From assembly GCA_963662245.2 (NCBI GenBank), contig CAXXVQ010000003.1, positions 18,285 to 82,284 on the forward strand: a stretch of 64,000 nucleotides of DNA, in the 5' to 3' direction. Positions within the stretch are counted from its first letter, which is position 1; each line of letters begins with the position of its first letter. The notes under the pieces are model-generated. The model was not told the origin of the DNA and did not search any database. It worked only from the letters and a program-made list of their open reading frames with translations. The position numbers were made by a program, and so were the translations under genes. Below are positions 17,594 to 26,961 of the stretch, one piece after another. The DNA is from JAFGVL01 sp963662245. Lineage in GTDB: Bacteria > Bacteroidota > Bacteroidia > Bacteroidales > Paludibacteraceae.

Positions 17594-18562
17594 TTATTCC
17601 TCAGGAGGTAATTTTGATATTGATTCCCTCATTGTTGTATCGGCATCAATATTCTTCATTTTATAGTAATCCATAATCCCTAGGTTACCACTCCTAAAGG
17701 CCTCAGCCATAGCCTTCGGAACTTCGGCTTCAGCTTCAATAACTTTTGCTCTTGCCTCTTCGGCTTTCGCTCTCATCTCTTGCTCAAGTGCCACAGCCAT
17801 AGCTCTACGCTCTTCAGCTTTTGCTTGCGCAATATTTTTATCGGCTTGAGCTTGATCCATTTGCAAATTAGCACCGATATTTTTACCGACATCTACATCA
17901 GCAATATCAATGGATAAAATTTCAAATGCAGAACCAGCATCAAGTCCTTTTTTAAGTACTAATTTCGAAATAGAGTCAGGGTTTTCCAACACTGCTTTAT
18001 GAGTTTCTGACGAACCAATGGAAGATACAATCCCTTCACCTACTCTAGCTAAGATAGTTTCCTCACCTGCACCACCTACAAGTTGCTTAATATTAGCACG
18101 AACCGTTACTCTTGCTTTAGCTATTAACTGAATACCATCTTTTGCGACAGCAGCTACAGGAGGAACATCAATCACTTTTGGGTTAACAGACATACTAACT
18201 GCTTCGAAGACATCACGACCTGCCAAATCAATAGCAGTTGCCATTTGGAATGACAAATCAATATTTGCTTTAGCAGCAGAAACCAATGCATGTACAACTC
18301 GTTCAATATGTCCACCAGCTAAGTAGTGAGCTTCAAGCCCATCTCTTTGCACCTGAGTCAAACCAGCTTTATGAGCTTCAATCATACAGCGCACAATCGC
18401 TTGAGGTGGAACTTTTCTAATTCGCATTAGAAACAACTGAATTAGAGAAATATTTACCCCTGAAACTTTTGCTGAAATCCAAAGCAAAAAAGGGACATAA
18501 TAGAAAAAGATTAGCAACAGTATACCACATATTACCAACCAAACCACTGTGAAAATTTGCAT
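17594..18562 (-). CDS. floA: Flotillin-like protein FloA
   Basis: A 322-residue membrane-anchored scaffold protein of the FloA family. The N-terminal hairpin helix lies at about 4-32, followed by the PHB/SPFH-like domain with IRKVPPQAIVRCMIEA and VPPVAAVAKDGIQL, and a long alanine/glutamate-rich coiled coil near 230-290 that drives assembly (AKAEERRAMAVALEQEMRAK). In Firmicutes, FloA organises fluid membrane microdomains. The upstream nfeD gene, 26 bases away, is the classic partner. Start and length fit the family exactly. Confidence 0.95.
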   Translation of the reverse strand: MQIFTVVWLVICGILLLIFFYYVPFLLWISAKVSGVNISLIQLFLMRIRKVPPQAIVRCMIEAHKAGLTQVQRDGLEAHYLAGGHIERVVHALVSAAKANIDLSFQMATAIDLAGRDVFEAVSMSVNPKVIDVPPVAAVAKDGIQLIAKARVTVRANIKQLVGGAGEETILARVGEGIVSSIGSSETHKAVLENPDSISKLVLKKGLDAGSAFEILSIDIADVDVGKNIGANLQMDQAQADKNIAQAKAEERRAMAVALEQEMRAKAEEARAKVIEAEAEVPKAMAEAFRSGNLGIMDYYKMKNIDADTTMRESISKLPPEE

Positions 18563-18588
18563 AAGATTAATGATTTAATTATTATGAA

Positions 18589-19050
18589 TTACAAAGCTTT
18601 AACTAACACATTATTTTCGAGAATCTTTATCACCTCAACAGGTGTATTCTCGTCTAAGAAACCACCTTCAGTTTTCGCCTCAACAACAACTCCATTTACT
18701 TTAACTTTCCCAATCGGAGCTAATCTTGAAACAGAAACACCTTTATCTCCAACATTAACCAATAGTTTCTCATTATGTTCCACCTTTGAGTCAATTTGTG
18801 TGTGCAGAGACATTTTATCTAATGTTTTAGATTTAAAAAACACCCAAACTAACAAACCTGAAATTACTAGCCCGATACCCAAAGCTATCAAACCCATCTT
18901 TTGATCTTGGTGAAAGGCATAAAAAACAGCGGCGGCTAAAGAAATTACACCTCCAATCCCGGCAATTGATATACCTGGAATAATAAACATCTCAATCAAA
19001 AGTAAAATAACACCAAAAACAATCAGTGAAATAATTATCCCTATTTCCAT
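18589..19050 (-). CDS. NfeD-like membrane protein
   Basis: A 153-residue protein with three predicted helices (about 4-25, 29-45, 52-72) followed by a small beta-rich OB-type domain ending in NTPVEVIKILENNVLVKAL, the standard C-terminus of short NfeD proteins. The serine protease domain of long NfeD proteins is absent. It precedes floA, an arrangement found in many bacteria, where the OB domain is thought to support flotillin function. It starts nine bases after the TPR/PD40 gene stop, so it may share a longer transcript. Confidence 0.9.
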   Translation of the reverse strand: MEIGIIISLIVFGVILLLIEMFIIPGISIAGIGGVISLAAAVFYAFHQDQKMGLIALGIGLVISGLLVWVFFKSKTLDKMSLHTQIDSKVEHNEKLLVNVGDKGVSVSRLAPIGKVKVNGVVVEAKTEGGFLDENTPVEVIKILENNVLVKAL

Positions 19051-19059
19051 ACAAATGGT

Positions 19060-20511
19060 TTAAAAATCATATAAATTTGGTTGAGATTCCTGAGTCCCTT
19101 GCTCTTCAATCTTTCTTATCTCTTGATTTCTAGCATCAACATAATAAGGATTTGGCTCCGATTCTAACTTTCTTAATTCTTGTTCTTTTTCAACAATATC
19201 ATACATCAGCTTGTCTTTTTCGGCCTTATTTGGGCTTTGAGAATAAGTTCCTCGCAAGTAACTTAGCTGTTTTTTCAAGCCAGAAATATTTTCATCATAT
19301 TCTACAGCTTTGATATATGTTGACTTAGCTTGTTCTGATTTAAAATCATTAACAGAGCTATAAATCAATGTATCGTTAATGATGAAACTCATAGTATCTA
19401 CTTTTCGAGTACTTGTTCTAAGCCCATCTTCAAACTGCGCATTAACATCTGTCTCTTGTGTAAGCAATTTATATTTTTTCAACTTTGCATACTCCAACGC
19501 CTCTTCTTTATCATCAACATCAAGATAATTTCGCTCGCGACTATACTTAAACCTATATATGACAACTGAATCTTTAGGCTGATACCTGTCTGTTGCAAAC
19601 CACCCCATGCCATGAACTTCATCAATTGCCATCAAATAATCATTAAATGGCGAATTGAATGGCATACCAACATTTTCAGGCATAAAATAACCACTTCCCT
19701 CTGGATTTGAACGAGTCACTAAAATATCATATCCACCTATAGACAATGGTCCATCTGAACAATAATATAAAGTTACGCCATCTTGCTGCAAAAAAGGAAA
19801 ATTCTCGTTTCCCTTTGAATTTACAGTTGCTGATAACGGAGTAACATCACTCCATCCATCTAGCAATCTGTTTTGAATAAAGAGATCACATTTCCCATCA
19901 ATCGTATCTGAGAAAATCTTTCTATCATCTCTTTCAGTTATAAAACCAGTATAAGGTGTCTTTATTAAACTATCTAAAGATGCTCTCTGAACAAAAATCT
20001 CCCCGCATTCACGCCCTAGCATATAATGTTTAAAAAAGTCGGTCTTTCCAACAAACATACTATCTACAATTTCAATCTCTTGAATTGCTTTTAGCATATG
20101 TTCAGCCTTAGCCACCATCTCAATTTTCTGTTGAAATTGCTCAACGCCCAACTCATTAGGCTGAAGGTGAGACAACCCTGTTTTATATAAACCTAAAGCT
20201 TCTTGAAACTTATATTCTTTCATCTTTAAGTCACCCAAATACAAATATGCTTGAGGGATTTTTTTAGACGCTAATTCCAATGGTTTATAAGCCTGAGCAA
20301 ACTCACCAATTTCAAACAAACACTCACCATATCTGAAGTTAAGCATGGAATCATATGGCTTATTTTTCAGAATTGCAGCATATACTGTCTTTGCTTTACA
20401 GAAATCATATGCATCAAAAGACTCCAATGGAGGCTCAACAATCTCTTGTGAAAAAAGCTCTAAACTAAAAAATGTAAGAAATCCTAAAAGGACTATTCTA
20501 ATTTTATTCAT
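19060..20511 (-). CDS. Secreted TPR and PD40 (WD40-like) repeat protein
   Basis: A 483-residue protein with a signal peptide (LLGFLTFFSLELFSQ, cleavage near 21). Residues about 35-135 form tetratricopeptide-like helices (RYGECLFEIGEFAQAYKPLE, YLYLGDLKMKEYKFQEAL). Residues about 230-330 contain PD40-type blades (NENFPFLQQDGVTLYYCSDG, IGGYDILVTR). The C-terminal 80 residues are charged and coiled-coil-like. This resembles periplasmic or outer-membrane-linked proteins of Bacteroidota but has no OmpA domain. It lies between an AsmA gene and nfeD-floA on the same strand. No specific function is assigned. Confidence 0.7.
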   Translation of the reverse strand: MNKIRIVLLGFLTFFSLELFSQEIVEPPLESFDAYDFCKAKTVYAAILKNKPYDSMLNFRYGECLFEIGEFAQAYKPLELASKKIPQAYLYLGDLKMKEYKFQEALGLYKTGLSHLQPNELGVEQFQQKIEMVAKAEHMLKAIQEIEIVDSMFVGKTDFFKHYMLGRECGEIFVQRASLDSLIKTPYTGFITERDDRKIFSDTIDGKCDLFIQNRLLDGWSDVTPLSATVNSKGNENFPFLQQDGVTLYYCSDGPLSIGGYDILVTRSNPEGSGYFMPENVGMPFNSPFNDYLMAIDEVHGMGWFATDRYQPKDSVVIYRFKYSRERNYLDVDDKEEALEYAKLKKYKLLTQETDVNAQFEDGLRTSTRKVDTMSFIINDTLIYSSVNDFKSEQAKSTYIKAVEYDENISGLKKQLSYLRGTYSQSPNKAEKDKLMYDIVEKEQELRKLESEPNPYYVDARNQEIRKIEEQGTQESQPNLYDF

Positions 20512-20534
20512 TCTCGAAAAATACCTTAAAAAGA

Positions 20535-23078
20535 TTATTTACCAAAGATATTCTTGAAAATCTTCTTACTTTCTTCTTTTATTGATTCACCGGCTTTCTT
20601 TAATTCCGGAGCAATATTCTCTTTTGTTTCTTTTTTCAACTCCTCAAATTGTTCTTTAACAACCTCTCCTGCTTCATCCATTTGTTTGCTAGCCTGTTTC
20701 TTCAATGTAGACATAGCATCATTAAGCAACTCCTTAGTTTCAATTGACACTTTAGGATTAGAGAATGTTCCGCCAACTTTCAAACCTAGCTTACTTATTT
20801 TAAGTATATCATCTTGACTTTGTGGCATATTGACTTTCATTTTATAATCAATAGTTTGATCAATACCTGTAGAACCATCTTCTACAGTAAATTCAGTATC
20901 AGCCACTTTAAAGTTGAATGGTTTAGTATACACCCTTCCATCTTTTATCTCATACTCAACTTTTACATGTTTAATTTCAGGATCTTTAAACTCGTCTCTC
21001 CTAAGCACTTTAGCAATTGTAGCTAAAACTTTCACATCCTTAATTTCTAAGTTGTTTGACTCCAACACTCCGCTTGCCGTTAAAGTTGGAATTACAGGCA
21101 TCATATCGTTTCCAAGTTTCGTTGCCATTGCCATTGTTGCAGAAAACTTACCATCAGTTTTTTCAAAGATTGGTGCCAACTGCCTTACTGTCTCAACCTG
21201 ACGATATACTTCACCAAAGACAACATTTTGAATATTCAAATCAATATCGACTAGTGGTTCTGCTGCATTTTGAGTATTATACTCTCCATTTAACAACATG
21301 CTCCCTCCCATTGCTGATAAACCAAGATTCTTAAATGTCAATTTAGAATTAGCCATCAAAATAGTTCCTTGTGCATTTGTAATCTGTATTTTATCATACA
21401 GAATTTTCTTGAAGTTTGACTTTAAAGTAAAATCAAGATTTGATGGAATCAATACTACTGACATAGCCGTAGTATCTTCTGATACAACAGCAGCTTCTTC
21501 ACTTGAAGCCGACATAAAGTCTGCTACATCAAGGTTATTTGATTCTGTTTCTAAAGTTGCCTTTAAGGTTTCATCTTTAAGAATATATGGAATAAAATTA
21601 TCAAGATGACCTTTTGCCGTCAAATCACTACCACCTACATTTAGTTTAAGCATTGGCAAATCAACAAACTTAGGATTAAACACCAATGTTGCAGTTTTGA
21701 TTTCTAACTTCTTAGGTAAATCTTTAGTATCAAAAACCATATTTGACAACACTAGTTTTCCATCAAAGAAAAATTTCTCATACAATTCTTTTTCGTAATA
21801 TGACATTTTTCCTGAAAGTTTCAAATCAGCATCTACAATTCCAGATAATTCTCCAATAGAATCCATTGGATAAACATCCTTAATCATACCTAAGTTAAGT
21901 TTCCCTTTAGCAAAAAAGTCGATATTGGGATCACTTATAGGTGTAGCTAATTTTAAGTTTCCTTGAAATGGATTACCGCCTAAAGAAAATGCAAAACGAT
22001 CTACATTGATTTTAGTAAGATCTGCATCACCACCAGGATTTTTAATCTTTACCGAAATATTAATATTGTCAACAGATTTTGGTAACGCTGGATATTTAAA
22101 TGATGCATTCGACACATCTAAATCCAATGCAAATGCAGGCAAACGCGTTTCATTATAAATTCCTTTAGCATATGCATCTAGCTTCACTTTACCATCAGTC
22201 TTGATATCAGCAAAATCTTTGGAATAGATTGCAGGAATCAATGACAAAATATCTTTAAACTGAGTGTCTGGAGCATTTAACTTCAGATCCATATCATACC
22301 CATCCTTATCAAGCACTTTAAACCATCCATCTAGGTTTAATGATATAGCATTTAAACTGGTCTTTACATCAGACACAGTAAATAACATATTTTTCAAGTC
22401 TGCTTTGATATCACCATCAAGAACAAATGTTGCATTATTTAAATACGGAACATTCTCCATTTTAAATGTCATGTGTTCTATTTTATTGGTTGTTTCCAGA
22501 ATAGTACTCTCAGCAGTCATATCTCCTGACAATGTGTGATTAAGTTTATCTATTTTAAAATAGATATTTGCTTGCTCATCATTATACAAAATTTTAGCAT
22601 CTTCAAGAGTAAGTTTTTTCAAGGATAAATTAAATGCAGATTGAGTAGTTGTGTCTTGTGTGGATTCAGTCGATGTTGAATCAGCACGCACAATATTCCA
22701 GTTTGCTCTACCATCCTTAAGAACATGAGCATTTACAACTGGTTCTCCAAGAAAAATTTTCTTTACAATATAACCTTTATCGCTAAAGAAACTTTTTATA
22801 TCAACAACGATGGTCATTTCATTTGCCGAAAAAAGAGTATCCTTACTAAAATCCCCTTTTCCAACAACAGACAAGCCTTCTAGTTTTATACTCGCATTTG
22901 GGAAATTTCGAATAAAACTCAACTGAATATCTTTTAGCCCTATTGTAGCATCAAGCTCATTATTAGCTTGTGTTAATACAGCTTCTTTAATTTCATCTTT
23001 AAATAAAAAAGGGATTGTCAATAGGATGGAAAAAATTGCAATAATTACAATTCCAGTCACAACAAATAGCTTCTTCAT
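20535..23078 (-). CDS. AsmA family protein
   Basis: An 847-residue protein with one N-terminal helix (about 5-28) and a very long periplasmic beta-rich body. The start region LKDIQLSFIRNFPNASIKLEGLSV is the AsmA N-terminal signature, and the C-terminal half carries the AsmA-like domain with GKFSATMAMATKL and IDYKMKVNMPQ. Such proteins are thought to bridge inner and outer membranes and move phospholipids. The last 60 residues are lysine/glutamate-rich helix. It starts the minus-strand group that includes the TPR/PD40 gene, 23 bases downstream. Confidence 0.88.
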   Translation of the reverse strand: MKKLFVVTGIVIIAIFSILLTIPFLFKDEIKEAVLTQANNELDATIGLKDIQLSFIRNFPNASIKLEGLSVVGKGDFSKDTLFSANEMTIVVDIKSFFSDKGYIVKKIFLGEPVVNAHVLKDGRANWNIVRADSTSTESTQDTTTQSAFNLSLKKLTLEDAKILYNDEQANIYFKIDKLNHTLSGDMTAESTILETTNKIEHMTFKMENVPYLNNATFVLDGDIKADLKNMLFTVSDVKTSLNAISLNLDGWFKVLDKDGYDMDLKLNAPDTQFKDILSLIPAIYSKDFADIKTDGKVKLDAYAKGIYNETRLPAFALDLDVSNASFKYPALPKSVDNINISVKIKNPGGDADLTKINVDRFAFSLGGNPFQGNLKLATPISDPNIDFFAKGKLNLGMIKDVYPMDSIGELSGIVDADLKLSGKMSYYEKELYEKFFFDGKLVLSNMVFDTKDLPKKLEIKTATLVFNPKFVDLPMLKLNVGGSDLTAKGHLDNFIPYILKDETLKATLETESNNLDVADFMSASSEEAAVVSEDTTAMSVVLIPSNLDFTLKSNFKKILYDKIQITNAQGTILMANSKLTFKNLGLSAMGGSMLLNGEYNTQNAAEPLVDIDLNIQNVVFGEVYRQVETVRQLAPIFEKTDGKFSATMAMATKLGNDMMPVIPTLTASGVLESNNLEIKDVKVLATIAKVLRRDEFKDPEIKHVKVEYEIKDGRVYTKPFNFKVADTEFTVEDGSTGIDQTIDYKMKVNMPQSQDDILKISKLGLKVGGTFSNPKVSIETKELLNDAMSTLKKQASKQMDEAGEVVKEQFEELKKETKENIAPELKKAGESIKEESKKIFKNIFGK

Positions 23079-23240
23079 AGGAATAAATACTTTTTAATTA
23101 ATAGGCCTAATTAATATGCGAAAACAAACAAAAGTACAAATTATCTTTTTCTCATGAACAAGAAGTGTTGAGATAAATTTATGTAATTTTGCAGTGATAC
23201 AGATATAGATAACTGATAGAAAATTTGAATTATTATAAAT

Positions 23241-23987
23241 ATGATCGACTTATTGCTTAATCACAAAACAATCCGTAAATATTCGGACAAGAAAATTGAA
23301 CAATCACTTTTAAATCAAATCCTTGAAGCTAGCTGCAGAGCATCCAATACTGGAAACATGCAAACATACAGCATTGTTATAACTCAAGACGAAAAACAAA
23401 AGGAACTATTAGCACCATGCCATTTCAATCAAAAAATGGTTACCGAAGCTCCTATTATTGCTACTTTCTGTGCAGACTTTAATCGTTTCAACAAATGGTG
23501 CGAACAAAGCAAGGCTGTTCCTGGCTATGACAACTTTTTATCTTTCACTTCGGCTATGATTGATGCAATGTTAGCAGCACAAAACTTCTGTGTAGCTGCA
23601 GAAAGCAAAGGTCTTGGAATTTGCTACCTTGGAACTACGACATATACTGCCGACAAAATTATTGATATCTTGAATCTACCAAAGTTCGTTGTCCCAATTA
23701 CAACAATAACTTTAGGATACCCATCTGAAACACCTTCAGCACAAGAAGACAGACTTCCTCTAAATGGAGTTGTTCATTATGAAACATACAAAGACTACTC
23801 TGATGAAGATATCAAAAACATTTATCAAGAAAGAGAAAATCTAGAAAGCTCTAAGAAGTTTATTGCTGAGAACAAGAAAGAAACTCTTGCTCAAATTTTT
23901 ACAGACATTAGATACACAAAGGCTAATAATGAGCATTTCTCCAATGTTCTGATTGATGTTCTTAAAAAACAAGGATTCTGGAAATAA
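23241..23987 (+). CDS. Nitroreductase family FMN oxidoreductase (NfsA/FRP-like)
   Basis: A 248-residue flavoprotein. The N-terminal KTIRKYSDKKIEQSLLNQIL and CRASNTGNMQTYSIVI are the FMN-binding motifs of the NfsA/Frp branch, and GLGICYLGTTTY near residue 127 is the second conserved segment. It would reduce nitro, quinone or flavin substrates with NADPH. It stands alone between the divergent asmA and an IS element inserted 9 bases after its stop. TAATTTTG at 23184-23191 is a possible -7 element 50 bases before the start; I see no matching -33 box. Confidence 0.88.
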   Translation: MIDLLLNHKTIRKYSDKKIEQSLLNQILEASCRASNTGNMQTYSIVITQDEKQKELLAPCHFNQKMVTEAPIIATFCADFNRFNKWCEQSKAVPGYDNFLSFTSAMIDAMLAAQNFCVAAESKGLGICYLGTTTYTADKIIDILNLPKFVVPITTITLGYPSETPSAQEDRLPLNGVVHYETYKDYSDEDIKNIYQERENLESSKKFIAENKKETLAQIFTDIRYTKANNEHFSNVLIDVLKKQGFWK

Positions 23988-23996
23988 TACCAAATA

Positions 23997-25047
23997 ATGC
24001 GAATTAAGGGTTGAAATTAAAATATCAAATTAATAAAAGCAGCAGCAATTCTTCCACATATAAAGGTCAATAAACCACTAGTAGAACGAACCTTGCTGGC
24101 TATTTGTATTTTTGTTTTTTCATTTAACCAGTTGAAAAGCGATTCAATTGGCTGTCTTACAGTTGAAACGGCTGAGGAATATAAATCAGCCCAAGCCTTA
24201 TTTTGTTGTTTTTCCCATTCTGTTTGTCCTTTAATTGCCTTTACAGGAGTTAAAATGGACAAGTTGTTTGTTTTCTTTTTCTCAGACCAGAATTCAGCAT
24301 TTGAATAAGCTTTGTCTGCAACAATAGTACGGTTATACATGTCTTGAGAAGCTTCTTTAAGCATACATAAATCATGTTTTGAAGCCTCTGTGAAAAGCAT
24401 TTATTCTGGATGAGGCAAATGTCCTTTTCGTCTAAAAGAAATGGCGTGTAACTTCAATCCATAATAGTATATACCTTTGGTAGAGCAAAAGCCCTTGTCA
24501 GTAATTTCTTGTGCCACTTTTGAATTTCTTTTTCCTGAACATATTATAATTGGCATAGAGTCTACAAGACTAATTTCTTTATCACAATCATTTGGCACAA
24601 AGTCATTAAACAAAGACAATGTAAGAGCTTTAAAGCCTTCATTGAGTCTATTTATCCTTGTGTTGAAAGCCACATATGATGTGAGTTTTGGAAACCATTC
24701 ACGAAGATGCTCACTTGCAAATTCATGAATCTTTTTCACTTTGTGATGTTCTTCAACTTGCATTACATACAAGTAAATGCTCATAGCCTCTTGGTCTGTA
24801 AATTTTGGCTGATCATTGTTGCTAAAGCGTTGACAAATATATTTTATCTCTTTATCGTATTGCTCACATACATAGCAATAGATTTTTATTAGTTTTATAG
24901 CCTTATCCTTGGGTATCATAATTAGAATAAATCGTGGATGATTTTTCATCTAATTTGATGATATTCAAGGATATAACAAAATATGTACCCGCTTATTTTG
25001 CTGTATCACAGCATTTTATTTATCTTTTTTCAACCCTTAATTCGCAT
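23997..25047 (-). mobile_element. IS982-like insertion sequence with defined ends
   Basis: A 1051-base element with perfect 19-base terminal inverted repeats (23997-24015 and 25029-25047; outer sequence ATGCGAATTAAGGGTTGAA). AAATA flanks both ends (23992-23996 and 25048-25052), consistent with a five-base target duplication. It holds one transposase frame, interrupted by a single stop codon. Perfect repeats and intact flanks indicate a recent insertion. It lies between the nitroreductase gene and the terminator of the Na/Pi gene and appears to disrupt no coding sequence. Confidence 0.9.
24017..24949 (-). pseudogene. IS982-like DDE transposase with one in-frame stop
   Basis: The frame reads as a 182-residue N-terminal part (24401-24949) and a 127-residue C-terminal part (24017-24400) in the same phase, split only by TAA at 24401-24403. 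The catalytic residues appear as DSMP, VADKAY and RQPIESLF, and KGFCSTKGIYYYGLKLH is a family motif. At the break the protein reads GHLPHPE, stop, MLFTEAS; a single C-to-T change in a Gln codon would explain it. Without read-through the protein lacks its second D and its E and should be inactive. Confidence 0.86.
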
Positions 25048-25062
25048 AAATAGATATTAAAT

Positions 25063-25098
25063 AAAAAATGCCAAGCTAAAATTAGCTTGGCATTTTTT
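25063..25098. terminator. Bidirectional terminator after the Na/Pi cotransporter gene
   Basis: Seventeen-base perfect arms (25063-25079 and 25082-25098) with a two-base centre have A runs on the left and T runs on the right, so the hairpin can end transcription on either strand. It lies 21 bases beyond the stop of the minus-strand transporter gene. Confidence 0.85.
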
Positions 25099-25119
25099 TA
25101 TTTTAGAGTTGTTCTACTA

Positions 25120-26799
25120 TTAGTTTCCTTCAACAACAACTTCAACAATATTGATAATGTAATCACCCATTTTCTCACATTCAACAACCATATCCATATA
25201 AATGACACTTGTGTTGTATTGATATACATTATTTTTCACATCAGTTACATTATTCAGCTTAAACTGATTTCTTTGATAATTAATTTCATTCTCAATATTT
25301 TCTGATGTTGAAATATCTACATCACCTTCATCAATTCTAGATAAAATATCAAGCATATTAATCATTGCATCATCAAGCAATGTGTACATTTGAGCTAGAT
25401 TAGCATCCAATTCAACAGTAAAATCAACCTTCTCGTTACGACCACGCTCAATTACCTTTGCTAAGTTATAACAGCTATCAGCAACACTTTCAATCTCAGA
25501 AATAATTCTAAGCATCTTGTGTATTTTTATTTTACTCTCATTACTTAACTTACCGTCTGTAAGCTTTGTTAAATATGCTGCAATTTCAAGTTCCATTCTG
25601 TCACTGATATTTTCGTATTTAGTAATACGAGTAAACATCTTCGTTTGTTGAGAATGATTCTTTTCTGCATAATACTCTTTAACAATACCAAACATCTTTT
25701 GCACACGCTCGGCATATACATATATCTCCTTTTGCACTTGTAGCACAGAAAGTTCTGAAGTAGAAAGCATTCCTGTTGAGATGTGAGTTAATCGAAACTC
25801 TTCATCTGTATTTTTCTGCTTAATAATTTTAGTAACCAAATTTGCAATAGGATTAGCAAACCATCCCAAAATCAAAACATTGGATACATTGAAGAATGTA
25901 TGGAATAAAGACAACGAGAATGCGTCAACCTGAGCAGTTTCCGTTGCACCTGAACTCAATACAATTGACTGAATCATCGATGTAAATGGATAAAAAACAA
26001 TTAACATCCACAGAACCCCAAATACATTAAACACAGTGTGAGCTAATGCTGCCCTTTTTGCAGAGATATTTGCAGACAGAGCCGCTAAATTTGCAGTAAT
26101 TGTTGTACCAATATTCTCTCCTAGAACCATTGCTGCAGCAATCTCATAAGTAATCCATCCTTGAGCACACATAATTAGCGTAATTGCCATAGTTGCACTT
26201 GACGATTGCACCACAATTGTTAGCAAAGATCCAATAAATAAGAATAGGATTATAGACAAATAGCCTAAATCAGTATATGAAGCTAAAAACTGAAGGATTT
26301 CAGGATTGTGTTTTACATCCGGAACAGAGTGTTTTAACAAATCTAATCCCATAAATAACAATGCAAAACCAATCAAGAACTCTCCCCAATTCTTTCTCGA
26401 ATTCCTCTTAGAGAAGATTAATGGGAAAGCAATAGCAATAATTGGAATAGAGAAATCACTGATACTAACTTTAAATCCAAACACAGATATAATCCAAGCA
26501 GTAACTGTAGTACCAATATTAGCTCCCATAATAACGCTGATAGATTGTACTAGAGACATCAATCCAGCATTAACGAAACTCACAAGCATCACTGTTGTTG
26601 CACTTGATGATTGGATGATAGCTGTAACTAAGAATCCCGTCATGACACCCATAACACGATTTGAAGTCATTGCTGCCATAATTGAGCGTAACTTGTTTCC
26701 AGCAGACTTCTGCAAAGCTTCACTCATTAACTTCATTCCATAAAGGAAAAGACCTAAAGAACCTACTAGCTCTAATAGATCAAAAAAACCATACTCCAT
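25120..26799 (-). CDS. Na/Pi cotransporter family protein with PhoU-like domain
   Basis: A 559-residue inner-membrane protein. The N-terminal 330 residues form the NptA/SLC34-type transporter with two inverted repeats, each marked by QSSSAT (VTAIIQSSSATTVMLVSF and IVVQSSSATMAITLIM). The C-terminal part (about 350-555) is a helical PhoU-like domain that probably regulates phosphate uptake. The protein would couple sodium entry to phosphate import or control. It is a single-gene unit bounded by a terminator downstream and a palindrome-bearing spacer upstream. Confidence 0.92.
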   Translation of the reverse strand: MEYGFFDLLELVGSLGLFLYGMKLMSEALQKSAGNKLRSIMAAMTSNRVMGVMTGFLVTAIIQSSSATTVMLVSFVNAGLMSLVQSISVIMGANIGTTVTAWIISVFGFKVSISDFSIPIIAIAFPLIFSKRNSRKNWGEFLIGFALLFMGLDLLKHSVPDVKHNPEILQFLASYTDLGYLSIILFLFIGSLLTIVVQSSSATMAITLIMCAQGWITYEIAAAMVLGENIGTTITANLAALSANISAKRAALAHTVFNVFGVLWMLIVFYPFTSMIQSIVLSSGATETAQVDAFSLSLFHTFFNVSNVLILGWFANPIANLVTKIIKQKNTDEEFRLTHISTGMLSTSELSVLQVQKEIYVYAERVQKMFGIVKEYYAEKNHSQQTKMFTRITKYENISDRMELEIAAYLTKLTDGKLSNESKIKIHKMLRIISEIESVADSCYNLAKVIERGRNEKVDFTVELDANLAQMYTLLDDAMINMLDILSRIDEGDVDISTSENIENEINYQRNQFKLNNVTDVKNNVYQYNTSVIYMDMVVECEKMGDYIINIVEVVVEGN

Positions 26800-26870
26800 A
26801 AGATGATTTAGTAAATTAATTTATAATTGATAACTGTAATATCTATTTCATTCAAAAAATTGCAACATGT

Positions 26871-26886
26871 ATTGCATTAATGCAAT
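26871..26886. promoter_or_regulatory. Perfect 16-base palindrome upstream of the Na/Pi cotransporter gene
   Basis: ATTGCATTAATGCAAT is an uninterrupted dyad 72 bases before the transporter start. A symmetric site of this size in a promoter region looks like a binding site for a dimeric regulator. Which regulator, if any, is unknown. Confidence 0.45.
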
Positions 26887-26902
26887 TGTAACATAGTGCC
26901 TC

Positions 26903-26940
26903 AAAAAAAAATACTTGTCAAGTTTCACCCTGACAAGTAT
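26903..26940 (-). terminator. Terminator of the nuo operon
   Basis: Ten-base perfect arms ATACTTGTCA/TGACAAGTAT (26911-26920 and 26931-26940) with a ten-base loop are followed on the minus strand by nine T. It lies just after the nuoN stop. Confidence 0.85.
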
Positions 26941-26961
26941 CTATAAATAGATTATTCTTTA

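Noticed and set aside
23094..23116. TTAATTAATAGGCCTAATTAATA, palindrome-like sequence upstream of the AsmA gene
   Set aside because: Only the central TAGGCCTA is symmetric; the outer AT bases are out of register and such words are common in AT-rich DNA.
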